Assembly (NCBI GenBank): GCA_946484175.1
Contig: CAMLSX010000002.1
Location: 32,583 to 96,582 of the forward strand
DNA: 64,000 nt
Origin: an uncultured Clostridia bacterium
GTDB taxonomy: Bacteria > Bacillota > Clostridia > Oscillospirales > Acutalibacteraceae
Direction of reading: 5' to 3'
Program-made: the position numbers and the translations under genes
Shown: positions 27,801 to 34,198 of the stretch, one piece after another
Position numbering within the stretch: position 1 is the stretch's first letter
Layout of the letters: the number at the start of each line of letters is the position of its first letter
The notes under the pieces: model-generated
What the model was told of the DNA's origin: nothing
What the model saw: the letters and a program-made list of their open reading frames with translations, nothing else
Databases searched by the model: none

Positions 27801-28007
27801 CTGCCGCTGGAACACGCACACGGCACCACGGATTTTGAAGAGGAACGCCGCCTTTTCTTTGTGGGCATCACCCGCGCACGGGAAGAGCTGGTTCTCACCT
27901 GCGGCGGAAAGCCCTCGCGGTTCGCGGAAGAACTGCCGCCTCAGGTACAGCGCGAAATCCCAGCTGTGCGGCACCGTCAGCAAGTGCAGCAGCTCAGCCT
28001 GTTCTAA
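24864..28007 (+). CDS. Fusion of an EndoQ-like PHP nuclease with a UvrD/PcrA-type helicase
   Basis: A 1047-residue two-part DNA repair protein. Residues 1-420 match the EndoQ family: PHP metal motifs DLHIHSRFS (residue 5), GTGDFTHP (about 38), IPAHIWTPHFSLFG and SHSDAHSPAKLG, then a zinc-ribbon with paired cysteines (CQLC about 272, CPVC about 290). EndoQ enzymes nick DNA 5' of deaminated bases or abasic sites. After a Pro/Ala linker, residues 455-1047 are a superfamily 1A helicase: Walker A AGPGTGKTKT (about 474), VDEFQDINPLQ, GDPDQSIYGFRGAD, LMTLHAAKGLEFPVV and FFVGITRAREEL. Clamp-binding-like motifs QTSLFG (about 416) and terminal QLSLF are present. ATG at 24864 with AAAGG upstream. EndoQ assignment is by remembered family features; the helicase is certain. 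Confidence 0.88.
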   Translation: MYIADLHIHSRFSRATSRDCDAPHLDLWARNKGIRVVGTGDFTHPAWRQELKEMLVPAEEGLYTLRNDLVLEGAPSGGEAPRFLVTGEISTIYKKGGHTRKVHHLILLPSLEDAELLSQKLEAIGNLHSDGRPILGLDSHDLLEIILETCPQAVYIPAHIWTPHFSLFGAFSGFQTIEECYGELTPYVHALETGLSSDPPMNWQVSALDRFTLVSHSDAHSPAKLGREADLLDTGLSYPEIAHAIQTGEGFAGTLEFFPEEGKYHLDGHRNCQLCLEPAQSLELGGRCPVCGKKLTIGVQHRVEELADRPLGFRPETAKPFESLIPLPELIASVTGVSAASKRTQSQYFELLHTLGSEFSILREIPTETISRVAGPLLAEGIRRMRADEVHRQAGYDGEYGVISVFTREEREQFAGQTSLFGIAPTAPKKQRRRAVAAEPAVAEVPAPSPTPELNAEQKAAAQSDAAVTAVIAGPGTGKTKTLISRIVWLLESGSAKPSEITAVTFTRQAAEELRARLEQQLGGKKAVRGLTVGTFHAICRQLLDKRPLLCESEALEEMRLLLAEQGRKDAPRTILEKISAQKNGLSSDGDATLFEAYTQRVQSLGARDLDDLLLDALSLDVSKKKCFMHLLVDEFQDINPLQHELVRHWSQHSRSLFVIGDPDQSIYGFRGADASCFTRLMQEFPDTRVFRLCENYRSSPAVLQTACQVISHNPGETRQLHANQPHHAPVRMVCASSPLDEGIWIAREIRRMTGGVDMLEAQEMGTREEAPRSFSEIAILCRTHHELERLEKTLLHDDIPCTISGRGQLLESDEVRGVLAFYRFLLDNRDIASLHSCLRLVWDCPAHLRERISRLFAHGQTPAAETLQQEAADSGYVALWLEEYEKELPLVHKEKPRKLLDSWRDRHGKSAAMEQLCQTAVFYDSMASLLEALDTGEEADIRRGRKAYASGAVRLMTLHAAKGLEFPVVFLAGLQEGTLPLEHAHGTTDFEEERRLFFVGITRAREELVLTCGGKPSRFAEELPPQVQREIPAVRHRQQVQQLSLF

Positions 28008-28010
28008 TCT

Positions 28011-28367
28011 TCAGGATTTATCGCGCGGCTTGAACAGCAAAGCGGCCACAAACCCGAAGAACACCGCAGCGGCGATTCCCGCCGCACAGGCGGTGACTCC
28101 GCCCATGAACACGCCCAAAAAGCCGTTGTTTAAAACCGCCTCCTGTACGCCTTTTGCAAGTGAATACCCAAACCCGCTCAAAGGCACGGTTGCACCGGCC
28201 CCTGCCCACTCTACCAGAGGTTCGTACAGGCCGAGCGCGGTAAGGATGACCCCGGCTGTGACATATCCCACGAGGATTCGCGCCGGGGTTAATTTTGTTC
28301 TGTCAATCAGCACCTGCCCGATCAGGCACAGTGCGCCGCCTACCAGAAATGCTTTCAGATATTCCAC
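28011..28367 (-). CDS. spoVAE: Stage V sporulation protein AE (SpoVAEb-type)
   Basis: Inner-membrane component of the SpoVA channel that moves dipicolinic acid in sporulation and germination. The 118-residue protein is almost entirely hydrophobic helices with conserved turns (GGALCLIGQVLIDRTKLTPA; VPLSGFGYSLAKGVQEA; GVFMGGVTACAAGI). GTG start at 28367 with AGGGTGG just upstream. In Bacillus and most Clostridia spoVAE lies with spoVAC and spoVAD; here neither is adjacent, so this copy stands apart from the usual operon or the operon has been split. It is convergent with the EndoQ-UvrD gene, with three bases between the stops. Confidence 0.9.
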   Translation of the reverse strand: MEYLKAFLVGGALCLIGQVLIDRTKLTPARILVGYVTAGVILTALGLYEPLVEWAGAGATVPLSGFGYSLAKGVQEAVLNNGFLGVFMGGVTACAAGIAAAVFFGFVAALLFKPRDKS

Positions 28368-28402
28368 ACAACCACCCTTTTTCGTCTCATTTCAAGTTAG
28401 CT

Positions 28403-28422
28403 ATTCCCGGAAATTCCCGGAA
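28403..28422. repeat. Tandem 10-base repeat (ATTCCCGGAA x2)
   Basis: Two perfect head-to-tail copies of ATTCCCGGAA, each itself near-palindromic (TTCCCGGAA), in the 89-base gap between the thioesterase stop and spoVAE. It could be an operator upstream of spoVAE or chance; nothing else supports a role. Confidence 0.4.
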
Positions 28423-28456
28423 AATACATGTACGGGGGGCTGTGGTACATTCTTTT

Positions 28457-28864
28457 TTACAAAGCCGAACGGAAAATCTCAAATGCTTGGGGATTTTGCC
28501 GCTTGAGCGAAATCGGCTTGCCTTGGGGGTTAATAAAGCAGTGCGTGCTTTCTCCTTCTGCGCGCAGTTCTCCGGTTTCGCTGTCGAGCACCTGATAAGA
28601 CAGCTTGAATTTGACGTTGCCGAATTCGAGCAGGCGGGTAACGATCTGCACAGTCTCGCCAAACTTGACGGACTTCCGATACTGGCAATTGACAGACAGC
28701 ACCGGGCTCAGGCAGCCCTGTTCCTCGAGCTTTTGATAATCCAGGCCGATCTGTGCCATAAAGTCGATTCGGGCTTCTTCAAACCAGCGGATATAGTTGG
28801 AATGGTGCACAAAGCCCATTTGGTCGGTTTCATAATATTGAACCTTGTGAAAGCAGGTTCTCAT
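28457..28864 (-). CDS. YbgC/FadM-type acyl-CoA thioesterase (4HBT hot-dog fold)
   Basis: A 135-residue hot-dog thioesterase. The signature VQYYETDQMGFVHHSNYIRWFEEAR includes the catalytic aspartate of the 4-hydroxybenzoyl-CoA thioesterase class (YETDQMG, about residue 14) and the following HHSNY. Such enzymes hydrolyse acyl-CoA or acyl-ACP; the chain length cannot be read from the sequence. ATG at 28864 with GAGGGG upstream. It lies 100 bases downstream of the vWA gene on the same strand and may be the last gene of that transcript or independent. Confidence 0.88.
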   Translation of the reverse strand: MRTCFHKVQYYETDQMGFVHHSNYIRWFEEARIDFMAQIGLDYQKLEEQGCLSPVLSVNCQYRKSVKFGETVQIVTRLLEFGNVKFKLSYQVLDSETGELRAEGESTHCFINPQGKPISLKRQNPQAFEIFRSAL

Positions 28865-28964
28865 GTTATTCCCCTCTTCGCAGTTATTTTGGCTTTTCGT
28901 TTATTATACCGAAAATACACTTGCCTGTAAAGACATTTCATTCTGCAAAGAGGGGGCCTGCTTT

Positions 28965-29621
28965 TTACTTCTGATTTTTCCGCGCCTGATAGTCGTTATC
29001 GATACGCTGTTTCCAATCATCTGCAATCGAATCACTGCACCGGAACGAACAGATGGTATCGCTCAGCACTTCAAAATTCAGGGCGGTGCCTGCACTGTCG
29101 CAATGGTAATTTACTGCCCGGTTTTCATCGATTCCAAAATGTCTTGCCGTACCCACCGCATCGATATTGGCACCCAGGAAAATAAACTCCCAGCCATAGC
29201 GGCTCTTCTGTCTCTCAATCATCTGTTTAACGCGCTCAACCGAATAGGTGTGGCTGGCATTTTCCATTCCGTCTGTAGTGATGACGAACAAGGTGTGCTC
29301 GGGAACATCTTCCGCTCTGGCGTATTTATGCACGTTACCGATGTGATGGATTGCGCTGCCCACAGCGTCCAGCAGCGCTGTGTTTCCGCGGACAAAATAA
29401 TCTTTGCTCGTCATGGGTTCAATTTTACGGATATCCACGCGGTCATGGAGCACCTCAATAAGATGGTCAAACAATACCGTAGAGACGAGGACTTCCCCTT
29501 CCACCTTCTTCTGTTTCTCGAGCATGGAATTAAAACCGCCGATGGTGTCGGCCTCCAGCCCATTCATGGAACCACTGCGGTCGAGGATAAATACAACTTC
29601 TGTCAGATTCTTTTTCATCAT
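28965..29621 (-). CDS. von Willebrand factor type A domain protein
   Basis: A 218-residue stand-alone vWA domain. The MIDAS metal site is complete: DRSGSM (about residue 14), the conserved threonine in RGNTALLDAVG (about 80) and TTDGMENA (about 114). It lacks a signal peptide or membrane segment, so it is cytoplasmic. Such proteins act as metal-dependent adhesion or scaffold modules, often paired with AAA ATPases or stress operons. Two adjacent ATGs (29621 and 29618) follow a GGAGG; the second has the better spacing. It is downstream of the macro-domain gene in an accessory series. Confidence 0.87.
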   Translation of the reverse strand: MMKKNLTEVVFILDRSGSMNGLEADTIGGFNSMLEKQKKVEGEVLVSTVLFDHLIEVLHDRVDIRKIEPMTSKDYFVRGNTALLDAVGSAIHHIGNVHKYARAEDVPEHTLFVITTDGMENASHTYSVERVKQMIERQKSRYGWEFIFLGANIDAVGTARHFGIDENRAVNYHCDSAGTALNFEVLSDTICSFRCSDSIADDWKQRIDNDYQARKNQK

Positions 29622-29721
29622 GAACGCCTCCGTATAATAAAATATGACTGCCTGGCTTCTTGCCTTGCAGTCATATCATACCGGATTTTTCCATGAAAAA
29701 GGTCGCACAGCAGGCGACATT

Positions 29722-30735
29722 TTATCCGCCCAGCAAACTCTGGTCGAACGCAAACAGCGCTTCGTTGATCTCGAAAATGTTATAGTTTCCCGCTGCAATG
29801 AAATACTCCACAATAATGTCGAATTTATTCGAATGGGAAAGCGCAAAACCGGCCTTCATCAGCATTTCTTTTGTCTCTGCCAGCGGCAGCTCCAGCGCAA
29901 TGGCAAAAGCCAGCGCAGTTGGTTTACTGGGCTTATACAGCCTGTCCTTGCGGATTTTTGAAAACAGCTTGCGGTCAATATTCGCCTTTTTATAGCACTG
30001 GGCGTCGGTGAGCCCCAATTCGTCGATCTTCCGCAGCAGCATTTCCGAGAAGCTTTCATCGATCTGGCTGACGGCCTCATGCAATGAACTGTATATCTGG
30101 CCGGATTCCTGAAAAACAGCAGACGTAGCTGCCCTGGCAGCATCCGGCAGACATTCCTCCTGCATACAAGCCTGACGCATGCGCTCCCGGCTGAAATCAG
30201 TATGGGCATCCACATAGTGGTCATCGATATACGCTGCGATATCGGAAAACAGCTTTTCACCGATCTGATACGATTTCCGGTCAAAAATCGCCAGATACAC
30301 CATCATCTCGTTTTCCATCAGGAATTCACTGATGGCATCGACCGCCACCCGCAATGCCTGCGCTTTGGGGTACCCATAAGCCCCCGACGAAATCAGTGGA
30401 AAAGCCACAGTTTCACACTGATATTGCTTTGCCAGTTCGAGAGAAACCCGGTAGCAGGAAATCAGCTTTTCGCGCTCCCCGTGGTTGCCGTCAACCCAGC
30501 GCGGCCCTACGGCATGGATGACATACTTGCAGGGCAGCTGGCCAGCATGGGTAATTTTAGCGCTTCCTGTTTCACATCCGCCAAGCTTTCGGCACTCTTC
30601 CAACAGCTGCGGCCCTGCGGCACGGTGAATACTGCCATCAACCCCGCCACCGCCCAGCAGGGTTGATTTAGCCGCATTGACAATAGCATCCACTTCCATT
30701 TTGGTGATATCGTTTCTGATAATTTGTAATGGCAT
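29722..30735 (-). CDS. Macro-domain protein with C-terminal HTH-like domain
   Basis: A 337-residue protein. Residues 1-175 are a macro domain that binds or hydrolyses ADP-ribose derivatives: [26 protein letters not shown], and the phosphate loop [11 protein letters not shown] near residue 115, as in YmdB/O-acetyl-ADP-ribose deacetylases. After a linker, residues 220-337 form a helical region with a helix-turn-helix-like segment ([21 protein letters not shown]) and a conserved end ([13 protein letters not shown]). This could make it an ADP-ribose-responsive regulator. The kinase gene ends 15 bases upstream on the same strand, indicating an operon. Confidence 0.85.
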   Translation of the reverse strand: MPLQIIRNDITKMEVDAIVNAAKSTLLGGGGVDGSIHRAAGPQLLEECRKLGGCETGSAKITHAGQLPCKYVIHAVGPRWVDGNHGEREKLISCYRVSLELAKQYQCETVAFPLISSGAYGYPKAQALRVAVDAISEFLMENEMMVYLAIFDRKSYQIGEKLFSDIAAYIDDHYVDAHTDFSRERMRQACMQEECLPDAARAATSAVFQESGQIYSSLHEAVSQIDESFSEMLLRKIDELGLTDAQCYKKANIDRKLFSKIRKDRLYKPSKPTALAFAIALELPLAETKEMLMKAGFALSHSNKFDIIVEYFIAAGNYNIFEINEALFAFDQSLLGG

Positions 30736-30750
30736 CGTTCTCCACCTCTC

Positions 30751-31224
30751 TTACAACATACCCTCTATCTCTTCTTTTGAAGGTGCCTCAAACACCGCCC
30801 ACCATTCGTCCAGGTCTTCTTTTTTGATATAGAATTGCCCTTCCTGCTGATTGCGTTTTTCAATGCGCACCCACAGCGCTTCTTTTGAACACTCCATATA
30901 GTGCATCCGGAACCCCACCCCCAAAGAAGCGGCTTCCACCCGCAGCGCGTCACGCTCTTCCTTTGACCAGAATCCGAAGTCCAGAATCACATCTACCCCC
31001 AGCTGCAAAACCTCTTTTGCAGTCTTCCACATCAACTCTTCAATTTTTGTATGGCGCAGGTCGTGATCCATGTTATCCTCTGTCACGTTAAAATCACTGC
31101 CGAATAAATGATACTGCCATTCATCAGGCGTCAAGCGCAGAGCACGATATTCTCTGGCCAGACGGATGGCTTCAGTCGTCTTCCCACTACCAGGCAAACC
31201 CACCATAACATGAAGCGTAGCCAT
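30751..31224 (-). CDS. P-loop kinase (AAA_33/polynucleotide-kinase-like)
   Basis: A 157-residue single-domain ATP-binding protein. MATLHVMVGLPGSGKTTEA carries the Walker A; LTPDEWQYHLFGSD is the usual acidic motif of zeta-toxin/PNK-like kinases, and VILDFGFWSKEERD supplies the second strand. The class includes 5'-polynucleotide kinases and small-molecule kinases. The start at 31224 has TTGGAGGTGTTG immediately before it; an earlier in-frame codon lacks a site. It overlaps no gene but is only 15 bases from the macro-domain gene, so the two are probably cotranscribed. Confidence 0.78.
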   Translation of the reverse strand: MATLHVMVGLPGSGKTTEAIRLAREYRALRLTPDEWQYHLFGSDFNVTEDNMDHDLRHTKIEELMWKTAKEVLQLGVDVILDFGFWSKEERDALRVEAASLGVGFRMHYMECSKEALWVRIEKRNQQEGQFYIKKEDLDEWWAVFEAPSKEEIEGML

Positions 31225-31281
31225 CAATACACCTCCAAAATATGCAGACTTAGGCGTCAAAAGCAATTTTTCCAGCAAAAA

Positions 31282-31869
31282 TCAAATCATGCCCAATTCA
31301 TCCATGGCTTTTAAAAAGGTATCAGCCTCTCCGCTGATATTCGCGTTTTTTGTTGCTTCAATGTCATACCATGCATACTCAAGTCCGTGAATAATAATGG
31401 GAAGTTTTCTGCCAAATTTACCCTCGAGATATCCTTCCTGCTGCAAACGTTTCGCCACTTCAGAGACAAGTGTCAATAGCTCATAATGCCCAACAGGGCC
31501 CTTTCCGATATAATGATAATCGTCGTCATAGCAGTCCTCGTCTTCTTCACCGATGTTTGAAATACCATTTTCTCTATACCAATCAAACAATAAATCGGTC
31601 AATTCGTCTGGCTCGTCCGGATCAATCACAAAGGTCTCATCCTGCCGCCAGAAAGCATAATTCCAGCGTTCCTCATCATATTGGCCTGCGCCTTCACAAT
31701 CCTCTTCGGTGTTATAACCAATCGCAAAAGATGACACATTATGGAACCCTTTGCATTCGTACGTCTCGTTTGAATCCACTAAAAATGATATTGCATAAAT
31801 ACCATCTTCACACCAAGCATCCATTATCGATTTTGCCTTCAAATACAGTTTTTCGGATATAGCAGTCAT
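31282..31869 (-). CDS. Acidic DUF4303-like protein
   Basis: A 195-residue acidic soluble protein. Its N-terminus (ISEKLYLKAKSIMDAWCED), the middle (DEERWNYAFWRQDETFV) and its overall length resemble the DUF4303 family, which is often found among polymorphic-toxin immunity-type proteins. The assignment is from memory and should be treated as tentative. The local sequence is clearly more AT-rich than the flanking housekeeping genes, in keeping with recent transfer. It is first of the minus-strand series DUF4303-kinase-macro-vWA, with 57 bases to the kinase gene. No toxin gene is visible. Confidence 0.6.
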   Translation of the reverse strand: MTAISEKLYLKAKSIMDAWCEDGIYAISFLVDSNETYECKGFHNVSSFAIGYNTEEDCEGAGQYDEERWNYAFWRQDETFVIDPDEPDELTDLLFDWYRENGISNIGEEDEDCYDDDYHYIGKGPVGHYELLTLVSEVAKRLQQEGYLEGKFGRKLPIIIHGLEYAWYDIEATKNANISGEADTFLKAMDELGMI

Positions 31870-31899
31870 ATCACCAACTCCTCAACTTCATTGTACCTC

Positions 31900-31938
31900 A
31901 AAAAAGAAATAGCCGCAACCCTACATCAAGATTGCGGC
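31900..31938 (-). terminator. Terminator of the fragment at 31947-32225
   Basis: Stem GCCGCAA (31912-31918 plus strand) / TTGCGGC (31932-31938) with a T-rich tail (TATTTCTTTTTT) on the minus strand. It follows the stop of the fragment at 31947 and sits upstream of the DUF4303-like gene, suggesting a formerly intact minus-strand gene ended here. Confidence 0.6.
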
Positions 31939-31946
31939 CACTTTAT

Positions 31947-32225
31947 CTATAAAGCTGTTTCAACAAAGCAGCCTTTACTCTTTTTAAAAAACCAGGATTT
32001 TTCTTCCCTTCTCTTAGACAAAAATGGAAAAAGCCGGAGCAGAATACCATGCACCCATGTTCCTGCAGGACAATCTACCGTTCCATCAGGATGTGTAAAA
32101 ATATATTTTTCACTTATCAAAATATTGCCTTTATATTCTTTTTGTTGTGTAATGGTACATGAGAATAAATCGCTTAAAAAAGTTTTGGCACGTTCTATAT
32201 AATTTCGAATCCCTTTTTCCTGTTT
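31947..32225 (-). pseudogene. Fragment of an unknown gene lacking a start
   Basis: Ninety-two open codons ending in TAG at 31947, immediately before a terminator, but with no ATG and a stop (TGA) directly upstream at 32226. The translation contains SEKYIFTHPDGTVDCPAGTW and ends FKKSKGCFVETAL. The only possible start is a TTG near 32116, which would give about 55 residues. I do not recognise a family. The AT-rich composition, missing 5' end and terminator fit a decayed gene. Confidence 0.45.
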
Positions 32226-32242
32226 TCACTCAAATATAACAA

Positions 32243-32271
32243 ATCCCCGATACTACTCGAGTATCGGGGAT
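32243..32271. repeat. Perfect 12-bp inverted repeat
   Basis: ATCCCCGATACT (32243-32254) and AGTATCGGGGAT (32260-32271) around five bases. The minus-strand side is followed by TTTGTTATATTTG, so it may be a weak terminator for a gene once located to the right, or the end of a lost element. Confidence 0.55.
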
Positions 32272-32301
32272 CGTGGCAAATAACCCTAATTGTGATACAA
32301 A

Positions 32302-32390
32302 TGAACCCCCTTTGTCGTTAGGGGGTTCACTTTGCGCCAAGGGGGTTCACCCGCCGATGTCAAATGAGTTGCAAATATAGGAGGGGTTCA
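32302..32390. repeat. Cluster of GGGGGTTCA repeats
   Basis: The nonamer appears inverted at 32302-32310 (TGAACCCCC) and direct at 32321-32329, 32341-32349 and, slightly shortened, at about 32383-32390. Spacing is irregular and there are no constant-length spacers, so it is not a CRISPR array. It sits in the scar region and may be a remnant of an element end or a binding-site cluster. Confidence 0.5.
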
Positions 32391-32579
32391 AAGCAGCATT
32401 GCCAGTGTCCCGCAAACAATGAGAGCCAGTCCCCATCCGGAACGGGCGGTCAACTTTTCGCGAAAAACCAGCCATGAAAAAGCTACTGTTACCAGGATAC
32501 TTAGCTTGTCGATTGGTACAACGATGCTGGCCGGTCCGTCCTGCAAGGCGCGATAATACAAGATCAACATCGTCCCCAC
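32388..32579 (-). pseudogene. C-terminal fragment of an EamA/DMT-family transporter
   Basis: Sixty-three codons reading MGTMLILYYRALQDGPASIV, then VPIDKLSILVTVAFSWLVFREKL, and ending LIVCGTLAMLL. This is the last two helices of a ten-helix EamA drug/metabolite transporter, so about 80% of the gene is missing. The break occurs at about 32580, where unrelated plus-strand sequence begins. No functional product is expected. Confidence 0.75.
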
Positions 32580-32580
32580 A

Positions 32581-32643
32581 GATCCGGCGAATTACCGCTC
32601 CATGCGGGAAGTATATGAATTAGATCCAGCTTTAAGCGAGTAA
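32581..32643 (+). pseudogene. 3' scrap of an unknown plus-strand gene
   Basis: Twenty codons in frame (NYRSMREVYELDPALSE before TAA at 32641) begin exactly where the transporter fragment ends. Composition and register look like the tail of a once longer protein rather than a free small gene; no start with a ribosome site is present. It marks a recombination junction near 32580. Confidence 0.35.
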
Positions 32644-32668
32644 ACTCACAGATGACACTCAATTAAGT

Positions 32669-32740
32669 GCGGTATCCCTGTTCCGGAACAGCGGTTTCCT
32701 GCCGCCGGATTAGCGGTATCCGTTCCTCCGGAACAGCGGT
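32669..32740 (+). repeat. Direct repeat pair GCGGTATCC...GTTCC...GGAACAGCGGT
   Basis: Two imperfect copies of a 27-28 base unit (32669-32695 and 32713-32740), both containing GCGGTATCC, GTTCC and GGAACAGCGGT. Repeated terminal motifs of this kind are seen at insertion-sequence ends (IS21-type ends are one possibility), but no transposase gene remains. Confidence 0.55.
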
Positions 32741-32879
32741 ACTCCCGCACAAGAATATTCACCTAGGGATCAGCAGAGCAGCGCTGAGTAGTCGCTAACA
32801 CCATAGAATAGGCATCATGCTGACTACTTTATCGCAGATGGTGTCCGCTGCGCCGCGTTGCGATCGCTGGGCTCCGCAT
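32741..32879. other. Non-coding scar DNA
   Basis: About 140 bases with an AGTAGTC...GACTACT inverted repeat and no recognisable gene, between the repeat pair and the YczE-like gene. It completes about one kilobase (31870-32879) without an intact gene. Confidence 0.5.
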
Positions 32880-33497
32880 TTATTTATCTAATAGCTCGCA
32901 AAGCTTGATAATACGTCCAAGCAGTAAAGCCGAAAGCACAGTACCTACGCCAAGTCCATAAAATGAGCTGTGATTGAGCAGACAAAGCAATGCGCTGATG
33001 ATGACCATGGAGATATCAAATGCATTTTTGACAGCTGAAAAACGCAGATGAAATACTTCCGAAATCGTGTTTACGATGCCTTCTGTAGGCGTCAGCACCA
33101 TTTTGCTTTTGACACATAGATAAACACCCACTGCTGTAAGGAACATAGTCAGGCAAAAGCACACAAATCGGGCAGCCAGTCCGAATGCCAGTTCAGGGAT
33201 AATCAGATCATATACGTCAGTCAATAGCCCGAACACAATGGAAAGTGGTACCTCCAGGATAAAAACAAGCGTCACTTTCTTTGACATCAGACATTGTAAG
33301 ACAACGAAGATCAGATAGCAGATGATCGATGCCATACCGAGCGAAATATGATAAATTTCTGAGATTGCGTACATCACTGAGCTGAACGCAGCCACACCGA
33401 GATCAAATCGAATGTTGAGTACAACGCTCAATGCGATGCAATTCAAACCAATTATGTACCAGACCGACCGTTTGAACATCATAACACCCTGGTTCAT
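32880..33497 (-). CDS. YczE/YyaS/YitT-like integral membrane protein
   Basis: A 205-residue protein with five or six membrane helices (IIGLNCIALSVVLNIRFDLGV, then MASIICYLIFVVLQCL and others). The motif LNIRFDLGVAAFSSVMYAISE followed by LTPTEGIVNTISEVF is typical of the YczE/YitT family, whose function is unclear. The start overlaps the MarR gene by four bases (ATGA), so the MarR protein and this protein are translationally coupled, and the regulator probably controls it. A role in efflux or membrane transport is inference only. Confidence 0.8.
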   Translation of the reverse strand: MNQGVMMFKRSVWYIIGLNCIALSVVLNIRFDLGVAAFSSVMYAISEIYHISLGMASIICYLIFVVLQCLMSKKVTLVFILEVPLSIVFGLLTDVYDLIIPELAFGLAARFVCFCLTMFLTAVGVYLCVKSKMVLTPTEGIVNTISEVFHLRFSAVKNAFDISMVIISALLCLLNHSSFYGLGVGTVLSALLLGRIIKLCELLDK

Positions 33498-33976
33498 TCT
33501 CCCACCCCCTTCATGTCATTCGCCACACCACGAGAGGATTCATTTGCTTTCTTTAAATTATCAATCGCCTGCGTTACAAGAAAGAGGAACCGTTCCCTAT
33601 CCCGGTCTCCTATATTACTTAACAGTTGATTGCCTGTGTGCGCACAGTTGCTCTGCATTATTTCAAATAATTCCATGCCCTTTTCAGTAAGCGATACTTC
33701 TTTGTAGCGCGCATCTGTCTGTGAAATCTTTGTCATCAGCAAATCCCTTGCAACCATACGTTCGACAATCGCTCTTGCCGCCTGATGCGAGATGCCAAGG
33801 TGTTCTTTTAAATCAACAGCAGACCGGTTGCTGCTGCCCTGGAAAAAGCGCAATGCATCCGCTTGCTCTGCGGTCAATCCAAGCCCCTTGAGATCTTCAT
33901 TGCGGTTTCGAATGATTTGGTTTGCAAGCTGCAATATTTTTCTCGCAAGGACATATTCAACTTCCACAATTATCAT
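33494..33976 (-). CDS. MarR-family transcriptional regulator
   Basis: A winged-HTH regulator of about 160 residues (AEQADALRFFQGSSNRSAVD, LKEHLGISHQAARAIVERMV; wing KISQTDARYKEVSLTEKG). The promoter (TTGACA-17-TAAAAT) and a 16-base palindrome lie directly upstream, so autorepression is likely. The predicted transcription start near 33997 excludes the GTG there as start; ATG 33976 and GTG 33967 remain. GAGGGG stands immediately before the ATG and nine bases before the GTG, so the GTG could be the true start. Confidence 0.85.
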   Translation of the reverse strand: MIIVEVEYVLARKILQLANQIIRNRNEDLKGLGLTAEQADALRFFQGSSNRSAVDLKEHLGISHQAARAIVERMVARDLLMTKISQTDARYKEVSLTEKGMELFEIMQSNCAHTGNQLLSNIGDRDRERFLFLVTQAIDNLKKANESSRGVANDMKGVGE

Positions 33977-33988
33977 CCCCTCAAAAAT

Positions 33989-34004
33989 ATACAACACATT
34001 GTAT
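33989..34004. promoter_or_regulatory. Palindromic operator ATACAA-CACA-TTGTAT
   Basis: A perfect 6-4-6 inverted repeat covering the predicted transcription start of the MarR gene (-10 box at 34008-34003, start near 33997). MarR proteins typically bind such 16-20 base palindromes and repress their own promoter. Confidence 0.7.
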
Positions 34005-34031
34005 TTTAGCTGATTATCAAAGATTTGTCAA
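34003..34031 (-). promoter_or_regulatory. Promoter of the MarR-YczE operon
   Basis: Minus strand TTGACA (34031-34026), 17-base spacer, TAAAAT (34008-34003), overlapping the palindrome at 33989-34004. Confidence 0.8.
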
Positions 34032-34198
34032 GCCAAAGGGTAAATGAAAAAACAGGAGGAGCTGGCAACTGCTTCAGGAAAGGAAAACCTTAAGTAATTT
34101 TTCATTGAGGTACAGAGCTGCAAACAGCCGCTTTCTGCGGACAGCAGGGCCGCATTTCCCGGACAGTCCGGGCCATATTAAACGGACAGCCTGGGATA
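34032..34198. other. Intergenic scar between the MarR promoter and the holin remnant
   Basis: About 165 bases with a short plus-strand frame (MKKQEELATASGKENLK) and a small CCCGG/CCGGG hairpin near 34158-34171. Nothing resembling an intact gene is present. Confidence 0.4.

Noticed and set aside
28965..29621. TerF/tellurite-resistance vWA protein.
   Set aside because: No other ter genes (TerD/TerC folds) are in the neighbourhood.
29722..30735. DarG antitoxin of a DarT/DarG system.
   Set aside because: The macro domain is right, but no DarT ADP-ribosyltransferase is upstream and the C-terminal half is HTH-like rather than the DarG domain.
32302..32390. CRISPR-like array.
   Set aside because: Nine-base repeats, irregular spacing, mixed orientation and no cas genes. 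No CRISPR array was seen in the window.
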